From NCBI RefSeq assembly GCF_030272615.1, contig NC_081412.1, positions 102,912,796 through 102,970,795 on the forward strand: a stretch of 58,000 nt of DNA, given 5' to 3'. The notes under the pieces are model-generated. The model searched no databases and was not told the origin of the DNA. It saw only the letters and a program-made list of their open reading frames with translations. This document shows, piece after piece, positions 10,393-19,632 of the stretch. Both the position numbers and the translations under genes were made by a program. This DNA is from Cryptomeria japonica (Eukaryota; Streptophyta; Pinopsida; Cupressales; Cupressaceae). Position 1 is the first letter of the stretch. Every line of letters starts with the position of its first letter.

Positions 10393-12223
10393 TGTTATCA
10401 CAAAAGCTCACACCCTTGCTAAGCTATCAACTCAACAACCTTGTGAAACATTGAAACAACCCCGAAGTGTGGGACCTTGCGCAAGGGGTTGAATCTCCAA
10501 AGAAGGCTGGCTTCCTTCTCAATCCAGGTGCAAGTGTTGAACCAACTCAACACTTCAAATCTTTACTCCTAAGGCTATCCTAACGACTTGCAAAGGTGAA
10601 GGGAAGAGAGAATTGGTTGAAATAAAAAGAGGTGATGCACCAAGAAGAGATTGTTCCTCTCCCTACCCGAAATGACACAAAGAATCAACTGAAAAACCTA
10701 GGAGATGCACAAACTTCAGTTGTATGAGTGACCCCAATGCATGTATGGAGGTTAGAATTCGCTGAATGCCAAGAGGGGAGAAGTCACGCTTAGAAATAAG
10801 TTAACACAACATCAATGAGAGAAGAGCCACAAAACATACACCTATGATGAAGGTAAGAAAACATACACAAGATACATAAGTTGAAGGAAGGCAAGATTGT
10901 AATTTCAATTCATTCAAAGGCCAAATGCCAAACTTGCAGTTGCAGAAATGCAAAAAAAATTACAAGTATTCAAGAGAAGAGAAAGAGCATAGGAAAGCTC
11001 AAGGTAGCAGGGAGAGAACCCTTTACAATGAGACTTAACAACCTTTATATAGAAAATTGGTTACAAGAGTGATCATGACCCCTGTATGTCAGTCTGGAGT
11101 GCAGGGAAGTGCATGCACTTGACTTCTGTACATGCAAGCAACCTAACCATACCCTGAAAAGGGTGGATTGACTGACCTTCCAAAGTCAGAGCATGCAGAC
11201 ATGACATAAGTCACCACAACAAGCATGGCCTCGTACCTCTCCTAGTGGAAATCTTGCCAAAAACATTAAATGCACCCCTGTGGCTCCACAAAAGGATGTT
11301 CACAAGTCACAAAAGTCATTGGAGCATTTAAAGCCTTGAGTGTCAATCATGCCATCCAGAAGTGTTGGCAGCCGGAAAGAAGTTTAGAAAACTTCGGGGA
11401 CCTGGGTCACCAAAGTTGGGGAAACTTCAGAGACTTGGGTCACTGGAGTGGGGAAGACAAGGAAAGAACTTCGAAACCTTGGGGTTCTTGGAAGGAGAAA
11501 GGAGAGCAGCAGGGAACTTCAAAACCTCGGGGTTTCGGGGAACTGAAAAAAGGGCTAAGGAAGGAACTTTGGAACCTCAGGGTTCCGGAGTTTTGGGAAG
11601 GAAGAAGGGAAGCAAAGGAAGAGAACTTCGGAACCTTGGGGTTCCGGAGTTCCAGAGAAAGGAAGGAAGAAAGGCTAGGAGGGAACTTCGGAACCTCGCG
11701 GTTTCAGGGCGAAGAAGGCAAGGGAAAGGAACTTCAAACCTCGAGGTTCCGGAGTTCCGGGAAAGGGAAGAAGAAGAGAAAGGAACTTCGGAACCTCGAG
11801 GTTCCAGAGTTCCGGGGAACAAAAGAGGAGGGGAAAGAAAGGGGGGAACTTCGGAAACTCATGTTTCCGAAGTTCCAGGAAAAGAAAGGAGAGGCAGCAA
11901 AGGGAAGGAACTTCGGAACCTCGGGGTTCTGGAGTTCCAGAGAAAGAGGAAAACGAAGAAGGAACTTTAGAACCTTGGGGTTCTAGAGTTTCGGAGAAGG
12001 AAAAGTGAGAGAAGGCAAAGAGAAAGAACTTTGGAACCTCGGGGTTCCAGAATTCCGGGGAAGGAAGAAAAGACTAAGGGAGGAATTTCCTTCGGGCAAG
12101 GCAACACCTCACACTTCATGATTCTTCTACTTTCTCCTTGATCAACTAGGGCAGCGCTGGTCCATGGATTGTATCTCTGATCAGTTCTTACTGATGGACC
12201 AAGGGTGTCATAAAATGACAACA
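10393..12223 (-). repeat. 3' LTR of element C
   Basis: Same length and order as the upper copy at 14750-16580. It contains the palindromic repeat array (about 11380-12080) in its U3 part and TATATAAAGG at about 11042-11051 (- strand). No convincing polypurine tract is visible beside it: the adjacent interior bases (12224-12240) read GCCAAAAA on the - strand. Confidence 0.9.
11380..12080. repeat. Array of palindromic GGAAC...GTTCC units, U3 of element C (3' LTR)
   Basis: Units of the type GGAACTTCGGAACC, a 4-base spacer, then GGTTCCGGAGTTCC recur about ten times, separated by 15-30 bases of A/G-rich linker. Each unit can fold into a near-perfect 14-bp stem. The array creates several long open frames that encode low-complexity Gly/Arg/Glu or Pro/Ser/Phe peptides; these are composition artefacts. 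Confidence 0.9.
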
Positions 12224-12803
12224 TTTTTGGCGACCTCTACGAGATGCTTGCCTGCTAAGCATATAGATCAGTAGCCTGTGTAATCCATTGGGTGCAGAGT
12301 CACAACTACAAGAAAAAAAGAAAACTCTCTCCTTTGTAACCTGCAAAGGATCAAGATCAGCCATTCTGAAGGGGAACACCCTGTGCTCGTGCACTTCTTG
12401 GAAAAGAAGAAACCTAACTAATATTTACATTGTTACAATAAGAGGCAACTGATGCTTTTTCCTTTGTCAAAGAGGAACCTTTTGAAGGAGTTGATCCCCC
12501 TCATACCATTGTTACATTCACCATCTAGCTGCAATGATTGAAACCTCTTGTATGCATGCATTAGATCACACATACTACTCATGTGGTAAATGAACACTTC
12601 ACCATTTACCTTGCCACCATAGGGAAGCCATAGAAAATAGCCACCTCAGACTTCCGGGGATGCATGAAGCATACACATAGTAGCAAGGGGGAGTTTTTTA
12701 GGAGTCGGCTAGCATCAAAAGAACTACTCCCTGCAAAAGAGAAGGCATCTCTTTTATACAAGGGGGCATCATTTTTTCCACAATAGACGACCTCCTCTTG
12801 GCG
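12224..12803 (-). other. Interior of element C between ORF-C and the 3' LTR
   Basis: No gene recognised. A CAAGGGGGAG motif occurs on the + strand near 12686, opposite to the element's orientation, so it is not taken as its polypurine tract. Confidence 0.4.
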
Positions 12804-14285
12804 TTAGTTGAAACCAAAAGATATGGACCTGAACTCACATGGTGATGAAAAGTATACCATATCTTTGTCTTGGCCAACACAAGGGGGCTCTTCAGACACA
12901 TCAAATTGGAAACTTTGAAGCTCGGGTATACTATCAAGTTGAGCAACCAAAAGACTGTCGGCATGACCAACATGTTGTTGTTCAACGTCATCAAACTTGG
13001 CATGTTGGTCCCAAGTGAAACATTCAAACTCAGACACATCATCCCTAATGCCAAAAGAAACATCTTCACCTTGAATGAAGACCTCATATTCAACACCATC
13101 ACTTTCAGGGACAGGGGAGAACCAACATACATCATAATCACATGTGTTGATATCCAACTCATCAGCACAAATCTCAGGTTTATGAGACACCTCACAAGAA
13201 GATCTAAAATCTTCAGATTGTCTCTTTGTTTTTGTTTCCTTCTCCAGGCAACATAATGCAACAACCTCAGGTTCATAGCACGATCCATCCGCCATGCAAT
13301 CTACAGCAAAACCATTACCCCCTATGCCTTCCTCAACACTAGCCTGCTGCTCTAGAGCTACCACCAGGGGAGGTGTAGACATATCCTTCTCCTCATGATC
13401 AATAAAGAAAGGAAGATTGTCAAATGAGAGGATAGTGTCCTCCTCTTTACCTTCACGCTCCTCATGTTCAATGACCTGCTGCTGCAAATGATTGTTCTCA
13501 ATATCCTCCTGCAGCATTGCCGATTCCTCTTCCTTTAGAGCATATGAAGACTCCTCAATGGCTGATTGAACCCCTTCGTCATGATGAGGATGGGAACCAT
13601 CCGTCCTCCATACAACAGGTCTGCCCTTAAAAAGGGAGATAACATCAGGAAAGGGCCTAGGTGGTGGGGTGTTTTGCAAAAGGCATTGAGGAGAAGGCTC
13701 TTGTATAACAACTGGAGCTCCCTTGAAACTTGGAACTTTAAAACTAGGGGGGGAAGTTGAAGGTTTGGGATGTCTCCCCTACCTAAAGCTTAGGATTTCA
13801 AACTTAGGAACCCTAGGGGTAGAAACCTCCTCCTGTATAAGTCGCATCTCTATGGCTGTTAGTTGCTCAATTTCTTTCTTCCTAGCAGAGGCAAGTTGCC
13901 TTGCAAGGAACTCCTTATGTTGTCTTTGGGCTCCCATCTGTTGTTGCTGAAGCTGAGCCTGATAAGCAAGTTGATTCTATTGTAAATCCCACTCCTATTG
14001 TCTCTTCAACTCCTCCAGCTGCTTGGTGAAATCAAGCAACACACTTTTGATTTCTGCAATTTGCCTTCTTTCATCATCTTGGGACTGGTTGGGCTGCCAA
14101 GACGGTTGAGTAGGGGTGGGTGGTTGGCAAGCATTAGGAAAGTACCCACCTGCTGCTGAAGTGAAGTTATTTGGCATGAAACTAGGAGCAGTCCTAGTTC
14201 AGCCCTGTTGGTAAGGAGGGGAAAAATGGTTGGCATTCTCATAGAATGAGGGTGAATAGAAGTTACACCAATGATATGAACTCAT
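12804..14285 (-). pseudogene. ORF-C: about 490-codon Gln/Pro-rich then acidic protein, unknown, broken by stops
   Basis: Reading from the ATG at 14285, a single frame runs to the TAA at 12804 and is interrupted only by stops (TGA near 14200, TAG at 13995, further TAG codons near 13975 and 13785). The N-terminal part is rich in Tyr, Pro, Asn and Gln (MSSYHWCNFYSPSF, then SWQPNQSQ). A Gln/Lys/Glu-rich helix with coiled-coil character follows (around 14080-13830), then a Pro-rich linker (NTPPPRPFPDVI), and a long acidic C-terminal half with several Cys-containing clusters. No zinc knuckle, protease or polymerase motif was seen. It is the only coding candidate in element C. Its function is unknown; the N-terminal half could be a diverged structural (gag-like) protein, but there is no direct support. 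Confidence 0.6.
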
Positions 14286-14729
14286 TTTAAAGCATTTGAA
14301 AGAGATGGAGCTTTTTTAACAAAATGTTTAAAAGAGCAGACGCACCCTCTCAACTAGAGACTAATAACATACCACAGATCCACCAAATGATTGCAGAGTT
14401 TCCAAGTGCTTGAAAGATGTTGCCTCCAAAGGCTTGATGAACTGAAGAACACACCGAACCTTAAGTTGGCTTGGGCTTAGGACTGCATGACTTCGGAACC
14501 TGGGGGTTCCGGGGATCTGGACTTGCGAACTTTAGAACTTGGGGATTCCGGAGTTCCGGGGTTGGTGACTTGGGAACATGGAGGTTGTGGGGTCCCAGAG
14601 TTAGGAACTTCGTATGAACAAGAACTGGACTTTGAGTAGAGTCGCCAAGTGCTTCAAAGGTGACTACCTTAAAGACTGAGACACTAAGAATCAACACTGA
14701 GTCCTCAGCATGTATGTCGAAATTGTGTT
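14286..14729 (-). other. 5' leader of element C
   Basis: The stretch lies between the primer site and the ORF-C start. A 94-codon open frame (14461-14745) carries fragments of the palindromic motif and reads as Pro/Asn repeats (PRNPQVPKS, PELRNPQVLK); it probably arose from the same repeat seen in the LTR and is not taken as a gene. Confidence 0.45.
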
Positions 14730-14744
14730 CCACCGGGCGTGCCA
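14730..14744 (-). promoter_or_regulatory. Primer binding site of element C
   Basis: On the - strand, five bases after the LTR end, the sequence is TGGCACGCCCGGTGG. It begins with TGG, as needed to pair with a tRNA 3' CCA end, and matches the kind of primer site common in plant Gypsy-type elements. The tRNA was not identified. Confidence 0.7.
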
Positions 14745-14749
14745 AAAAC

Positions 14750-16580
14750 TGTTATCACAAAAGCTCTTACCCTTGCTGAGCTATCAACGCAGCAACCTTG
14801 TGAAACATGAAAACAACCCCAAAGTGTGGGACCTTGCACAAGGGATTGAATCTCCGGAGAAGGCCGACTTCCTTCTCAATCCAGGTGCAGGTGTTGAACC
14901 AACTCAACACTTCAAAACTTTACTCCTAAGCCTATCCTAACAACTTGTAGAGGTAAAGGGAAGAGAGAATTGCTTGAAATAAAAGGAGGTGATGCACCAA
15001 GAAGAGATTGTTCCTCTCCCTACCCGAAATGACACAAATAATCAACTGAAAAACCCAAGAGATGCACAAACTTTAGTTTTATGAGGTGACCCCAATGCAT
15101 GTATGGAGGTTAGAATTCGTTGAATGCCAAGAGGGGAGAAGGTCTACCACGAATCATGCTCAAAAATAAGTTAACACAACATAAATGAGAGAAGAGCCAC
15201 AAAACATACACCTATGATGAAGGTAAGAAAACATACACGACATATATAAGTTGAAGGAAGGCAAGAATGTAATTTCAATTCATTCAAAGGCCAAAGGCCA
15301 AACTTACAATTGCAAAAATGCAAAAAAATTACAAGTCTTCAAGAGAAGAGAAAGAGCATAGGAAAGCTCAAGGCAGCAGGGAGAGAACCCTTTACAATGA
15401 GGCTTAACAACCTTTATATAGAAAATTGGTTACAAGAGTGATCATGACCCCTGTATGTCAGTCTAGGAGTCCAGGGAAGTGCATGCAGTTGACTTCTGTA
15501 CATGCAAGCAACCTAGCCATACTCTGAAAAGACAACCCTGAGAAGGGTGGATTGACTGACCTTCCAAAGTCAGAGCATATAGACATGACATAAGTCACCA
15601 CAACAAGCATGGCCCCGTACCTCTCTTGATGGAAATCTTGCCAAAAACATTAAATGCACCCCTATGGCTCCACAAAAGAAGGTGCACAAGTCACAAAAGT
15701 CATCGGAGCATTTAAAGCCTTGAGTGTCGATCACGCCATCCGGAAGTGTTGCTAGCCGGAAAGAAGTTTAGAAAACTTCGGGGACCTGGGTCACCGAAGT
15801 TGGGGAAACTTCGGAGACCTGGGTCACCAAAATGGGGAAGACAAGGAAAGAACTTCAAAATCTCAAGGTTCCGGGGAACTAAAAAAAGGGCTAAGGAAGG
15901 ACTTTTGGAACCTTCGGGTTCCGGAGTTCCAGGAAGGAAGAAGGGAAGCAAAGGAAGAGAACTTCGAAACCTCGGGGTTCCGGAGTTCCGAAGAAAGGAA
16001 GGAAGAAAGGCTAGGAGGGAACCTCGGAACCTCGGGGTTCCGGAGAAGGCAAGGGAAAGGAACTTCAAAACCTCAAGGTTTTGGAGTTCCGGTAAAGGGA
16101 AAAAGAAGAGAAAGGAACTTCAAAACCTCAGGGTTCTGGAGTTCCAGAGAATAGAAGAAGAGGGGAAAGAAAGGGGGAAACTTCAAAAACTCGAGTTTCC
16201 GAAGTTTCGGGAAAAGAAAGGAGAGGTAGCAAAGGGAAGGAACTTCGGAACCTCAAGGTTCCGGAGTAAGAAGAAAACGAAGAGGGAACTTCGGAACCTC
16301 GGGGTTTCAGAGTTCCAGAGAAGGCAAAGCGAGAAAAGGCAAAGAGAAGGAACTTTGGAAAGCGAGAGAAGGCAAAGAGAAGAAACTTCGGAACCTCGGG
16401 GTTCTGGAGTTCCAGGGAAGGAAGAAAAGGCTAATGGAGGAACTTCTTTCAAGCAAAGCAACACCTCACACTTTATGATTATTCTGCTTTCTCTTTGATC
16501 AACTAGGGCAGCGCTGGTCCATGGATCGTATCTCTGATCGTTTCTTACTAATGGACGAAGGGTGTCATAAAATGACAACA
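14750..16580 (-). repeat. 5' LTR of element C
   Basis: Direct repeat of 10393-12223 with scattered substitutions and small indels. It has the palindromic array at about 15770-16440 and a TATATAAAGG promoter motif at 15411-15420 (- strand). U3 is about 1.1 kb and R plus U5 about 0.65 kb if the TATA marks the start. Confidence 0.9.
15770..16440. repeat. Array of palindromic GGAAC...GTTCC units, U3 of element C (5' LTR)
   Basis: Same unit and arrangement as at 11380-12080. A local duplication of the GAGAAGGCAAAGAGAAG linker occurs near 16330-16380 and is absent from the other copy, so the arrays differ in unit number and linker length. Confidence 0.9.
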
Positions 16581-16585
16581 GTTTC

Positions 16586-17442
16586 TACAGTAAGGTCTTG
16601 TAGAGTGGGTAACTCAATGGTTGATGTGAATTGTTGTTTTCACTTGGGGACTTACACTAATGTTCGAATTAATTTCTCTTATCATGGATATGGAATGGGT
16701 GTGCTGACAACTTGAGATATTGCAATGTAGTTCTAGACTCAAGACTTATTAAAAAATGGCAAAAAGGAATAGGGTTTAGGAAATCTATTCTAAGCCTAGG
16801 AATGTAGGAAATGATGAACAAATTTAGTGGAATTAAACTAGGCAAGGTCTCACCATCACATCGAACACATCTTGACACGTGCTTAGTGCAATCATCTAAG
16901 GTATATTTCATAGATTTTCAAACTATTACCATCAAACATCAACACTACCCAAGTTGATTCATATCAATGGATGCATAACAATTGAAGTTAAGCTTGCATA
17001 AATTTCCAGTTAACCACGCACGATGCACTTACAATCAGCAAGAGGCTAGTGGTATGGATTAAGGATTCCACACAAATATACTCAACAATTCTTTCGTTCA
17101 ATCTAACAAACATGAAAACAAATTCTAATCTAAAGTTATAATCTAACTTAGAGGAATTGAGAACCTTGAATGCAAAACAACACTTGAAAGACAATATCAC
17201 CATCAAGTCGAACAATGATTTATATTCAAATAGCTGCAGCATATACCAACAATTCTACAAAAACTCTCTTACAAATGATAGGCAATGAGGTATATATAGA
17301 GTCTCATACAAAATGGATGGCCAAGATGAAAACTAAATCAAGGGCCAAGATAATGCCAACAAAACCCTAGAATTGCCCTAATTAGGCTTTACATAAAAAA
17401 TGGTACCACCAACATATGGCCCAATAGAAAGACACCTAGTCA
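16586..17442 (-). repeat. 3' terminal region of element B (LTR-like)
   Basis: The region is homologous to 5560-6480 on the + strand and continues, past element C, to 10392-10272. It has CTCTATATATACC (TATA-like) near 17283-17295 on the - strand and the block ACTAGCCTCTTGCTGATTG near 17035. The ORF-B tail abuts it, with an AG-repeat (17470-17500) as the only purine-rich tract. It looks like a U3-R-U5 unit, but no matching copy is visible at the other end of B. Confidence 0.6.
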
Positions 17443-17974
17443 TCAAATAGAGAATCTTCTAGAAGATTCCTCTCTACATCTCTCTCTCTCTCTCCTAGCA
17501 TACTGCAAGAATCTAGACAATACAGAATTTGATTCCTCCATGGAAATGTTGGGTAAGGTATCTTTCTATAAATCAATCACGTCCAATGCATCCGAGTAAG
17601 CATCCAAAGTGTTCTCCCAATTTGGCATAAGCTTCTGCAAACTATGAACATGAATCAACAAAGAGACCAAATCATCTATATGACTCTTCTTCAAAGAGTC
17701 CAACTGATTAAAATACATAAATTTCATTTTGTCTCTTAATTTTGCTAGGTGTAAACCACTAACCTCACTGACATCAACCCCCAATAACTTCTCAATTGAG
17801 GCAAGGATCTTCAACTGAATATCATGAATTGATCCTTCCATCTCTGTACAACTCAGTTGTGTGCTCTCATAAGTTGATTTCTTCATGGCTAATGAACAAT
17901 ACCAACCATGGAAATCGTATCTATCTCCACTGTGCACAACATTCTCCCTAACCAATATGGACCTAGGAACCTTC

Positions 17975-19632
17975 TGTTGTCATTTTATGACACCCTTGGT
18001 CCATCAGTAAGAATTGATCAGAGATACGATCCATGGACTAGCGCTGCCCCAGTTGATCAAGGAGAGAGCAGAAGAATCATGAAGTGTGAGGTGTTGCCTT
18101 GCCCGGAGGAAGTTCCTCCCTTGGCCTTTTCTTCATTCCCCGGAACTCCGGAGCTCCGAGGTTCCGAAGTTCCCTTTTTCGTTTTCTTCCTTCCTCAGAA
18201 CTCCGAAACCCCGAGGTTCCGAAGTTCCTTCCCTTTGCCGCCTCTCCTTTCTCCTTCCCGGAACCCCAGAACCCCCAGGTTCCGAAGTTCCTCCCTTTCT
18301 TTCCCCCCTCCTCATTTGTTCCCCGGAACTCCAGAACCTTGAGGTTCCGAAGTTCTTTTGCTAAGTTCCACCTTTTCCTTTGCCTCCTTCTCAGAACCCC
18401 GGAACTTCGGAACCTCGAGGTTCCAAAGTTCCCTCCTAGCCTTTCTTCCTTTCTTTCTTTGGAACTCCGGAACCCCGAGGTTCCGAAGTTCTCTTCTTTC
18501 CCTGAACCCTGAGGTTCCTTCCTTAGCCCCTTTTTTCAGTTCTCTGGAACTCTGGAACCTCGAGGTTCCGAAGTTCTTTCCTTGTCTTCCCCACTTCAGG
18601 AGCCCGAGTTTCCGAAGTCCCCGAACTTCTTTCCGACTGGCAACACTTCCGGATGGCGTGATCAACACTCAAAGCTTTAAATGCTCTGACGACTTTTGTG
18701 ACTTGTGCACCTTCTTTGGTGGAGCCACAGGGGTGCATTTATTGTTTTTGGCAGGATTTCCATCAAGAGAGGTACGGACCCCTGCTTGTTGTAGTGACTT
18801 ATGCCATGTTTGCATACTCTGACTTTGGAAGGTCAGTCAATCCACCCTTCTCAAGGTTGCCTTTTCACGGTATGGCTAGGTTGCTTGCATGTACAGAAGT
18901 CAAGTGCATGCACTTCCTTGCACTCCCAGACTGACATATAGGGGTCATGATCACTCTTGTAACCATTTTTTTATATAAAGGTTGTTAAGCCTCATTGTAA
19001 AGGGTTCTCTCCCTGTTGGCTTGAGCTATTCTATGCTCTCTCACTTCTCTTGTATTATTCTGTATTTTGCAATTGTAAGTTGGCCATTGGCCTTATAATT
19101 AATTGAAATCACCATTCTTGCCTTCTTTCAACTTATGTATGTTGTGTATGTTTCCTTACCTTCATCATAGGTGTATGTTTTGTGGTTCTTCTCTCATATA
19201 TGTTGTGTTAAATTCATTTCTGAGTGTGACTTGTGGGAAACCTTCTCCCCTCTTGACATTCAGCGAATTCTAACCTCCATACATGCATTGGGGTCACTCA
19301 TACAACTAAAGTTTGTGCATCTCCCGAGTGTTTCAGTTGATTCTTTGTGTCATTGCGGGTAGGGAGAGAAACAATCTCTTCTTGGTGCATCACCTCCTTT
19401 TTTTTTATGCATTTCTCTCTTCCCTTTTCCTCTACAAGCTGTTAGGATAGGTTTAGAAGTAAGATTTGGAGTGTTGAGTTGGTTCAACACTTGCACTTGG
19501 ATTGAGAAGGAAGCCGACCTTCTCCAGAGATTCAACCCCTTTGCGCAAGGTCCCACACTTTGGGGTTGTTTCCATGTTTCACAAAGTTGCTGAGTCGTTC
19601 GCTCAGCAAGGGTGCGAGCTTTTGTGACAACA
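17975..19632 (+). repeat. Solo LTR of family C inside ORF-B
   Basis: The sequence is the reverse complement of the C LTRs, starting TGTTGTCATTTTATGAC and ending TTTTGTGACAACA, 1,658 bp. The flanks are CCTTC (17970-17974) and CCTCC (19633-19637), a 5-bp target copy with one change. No internal sequence is present, as after recombination between the two LTRs of a full element. It carries a shorter palindromic array (about 18110-18620) and TATATAAAG at 18972-18980. Confidence 0.9.
18110..18620. repeat. Array of palindromic GGAAC...GTTCC units in the solo LTR
   Basis: About seven to eight units of GGAACTCCGGAACC, spacer, GGTTCCGAAGTTCC with C/T-rich linkers. It is fewer units than in element C, which accounts for much of the length difference (1,658 against 1,831 bp). 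Confidence 0.85.

Larger units (their letters stand above)
10393..16580 (-). mobile_element. LTR element C, complete, non-autonomous
   Basis: Two long direct repeats, each 1,831 bp, flank a 2.5-kb interior. Both begin (- strand) TGTTGTCATTTTATGAC and end TTTTGTGATAACA. The flanks are GTTTT (10388-10392) and GTTTC (16581-16585), a 5-bp target copy with one change. Orientation is set by the primer site next to the upper LTR, by TATATAAAGG in the LTR, and by the reading frame, all on the - strand. The interior carries one broken frame of about 490 codons and no pol domains, so the element would depend on another for replication. It is inserted in the 3' region of element B. Confidence 0.85.

Noticed and set aside
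11380-12080. Heat-shock element reading of the GGAAC/GTTCC units
   Set aside because: GAA and TTC are one base apart instead of the two needed for nGAAnnTTCn, so the heat-shock factor spacing does not fit.
11270-12224. Several open frames of 80-240 codons on both strands encoding Gly/Arg/Glu or Pro/Ser/Phe repeats (also at 15712-16578 and 18086-18738)
   Set aside because: They are translations of the palindromic LTR repeat in different frames, differ between copies and have no start or domain support.
12224-12250. TTTTTGGCGACC next to the lower C LTR as a + strand primer site
   Set aside because: The reading frame, the TATA motif and the better primer site at 14730-14744 all point to the - strand.
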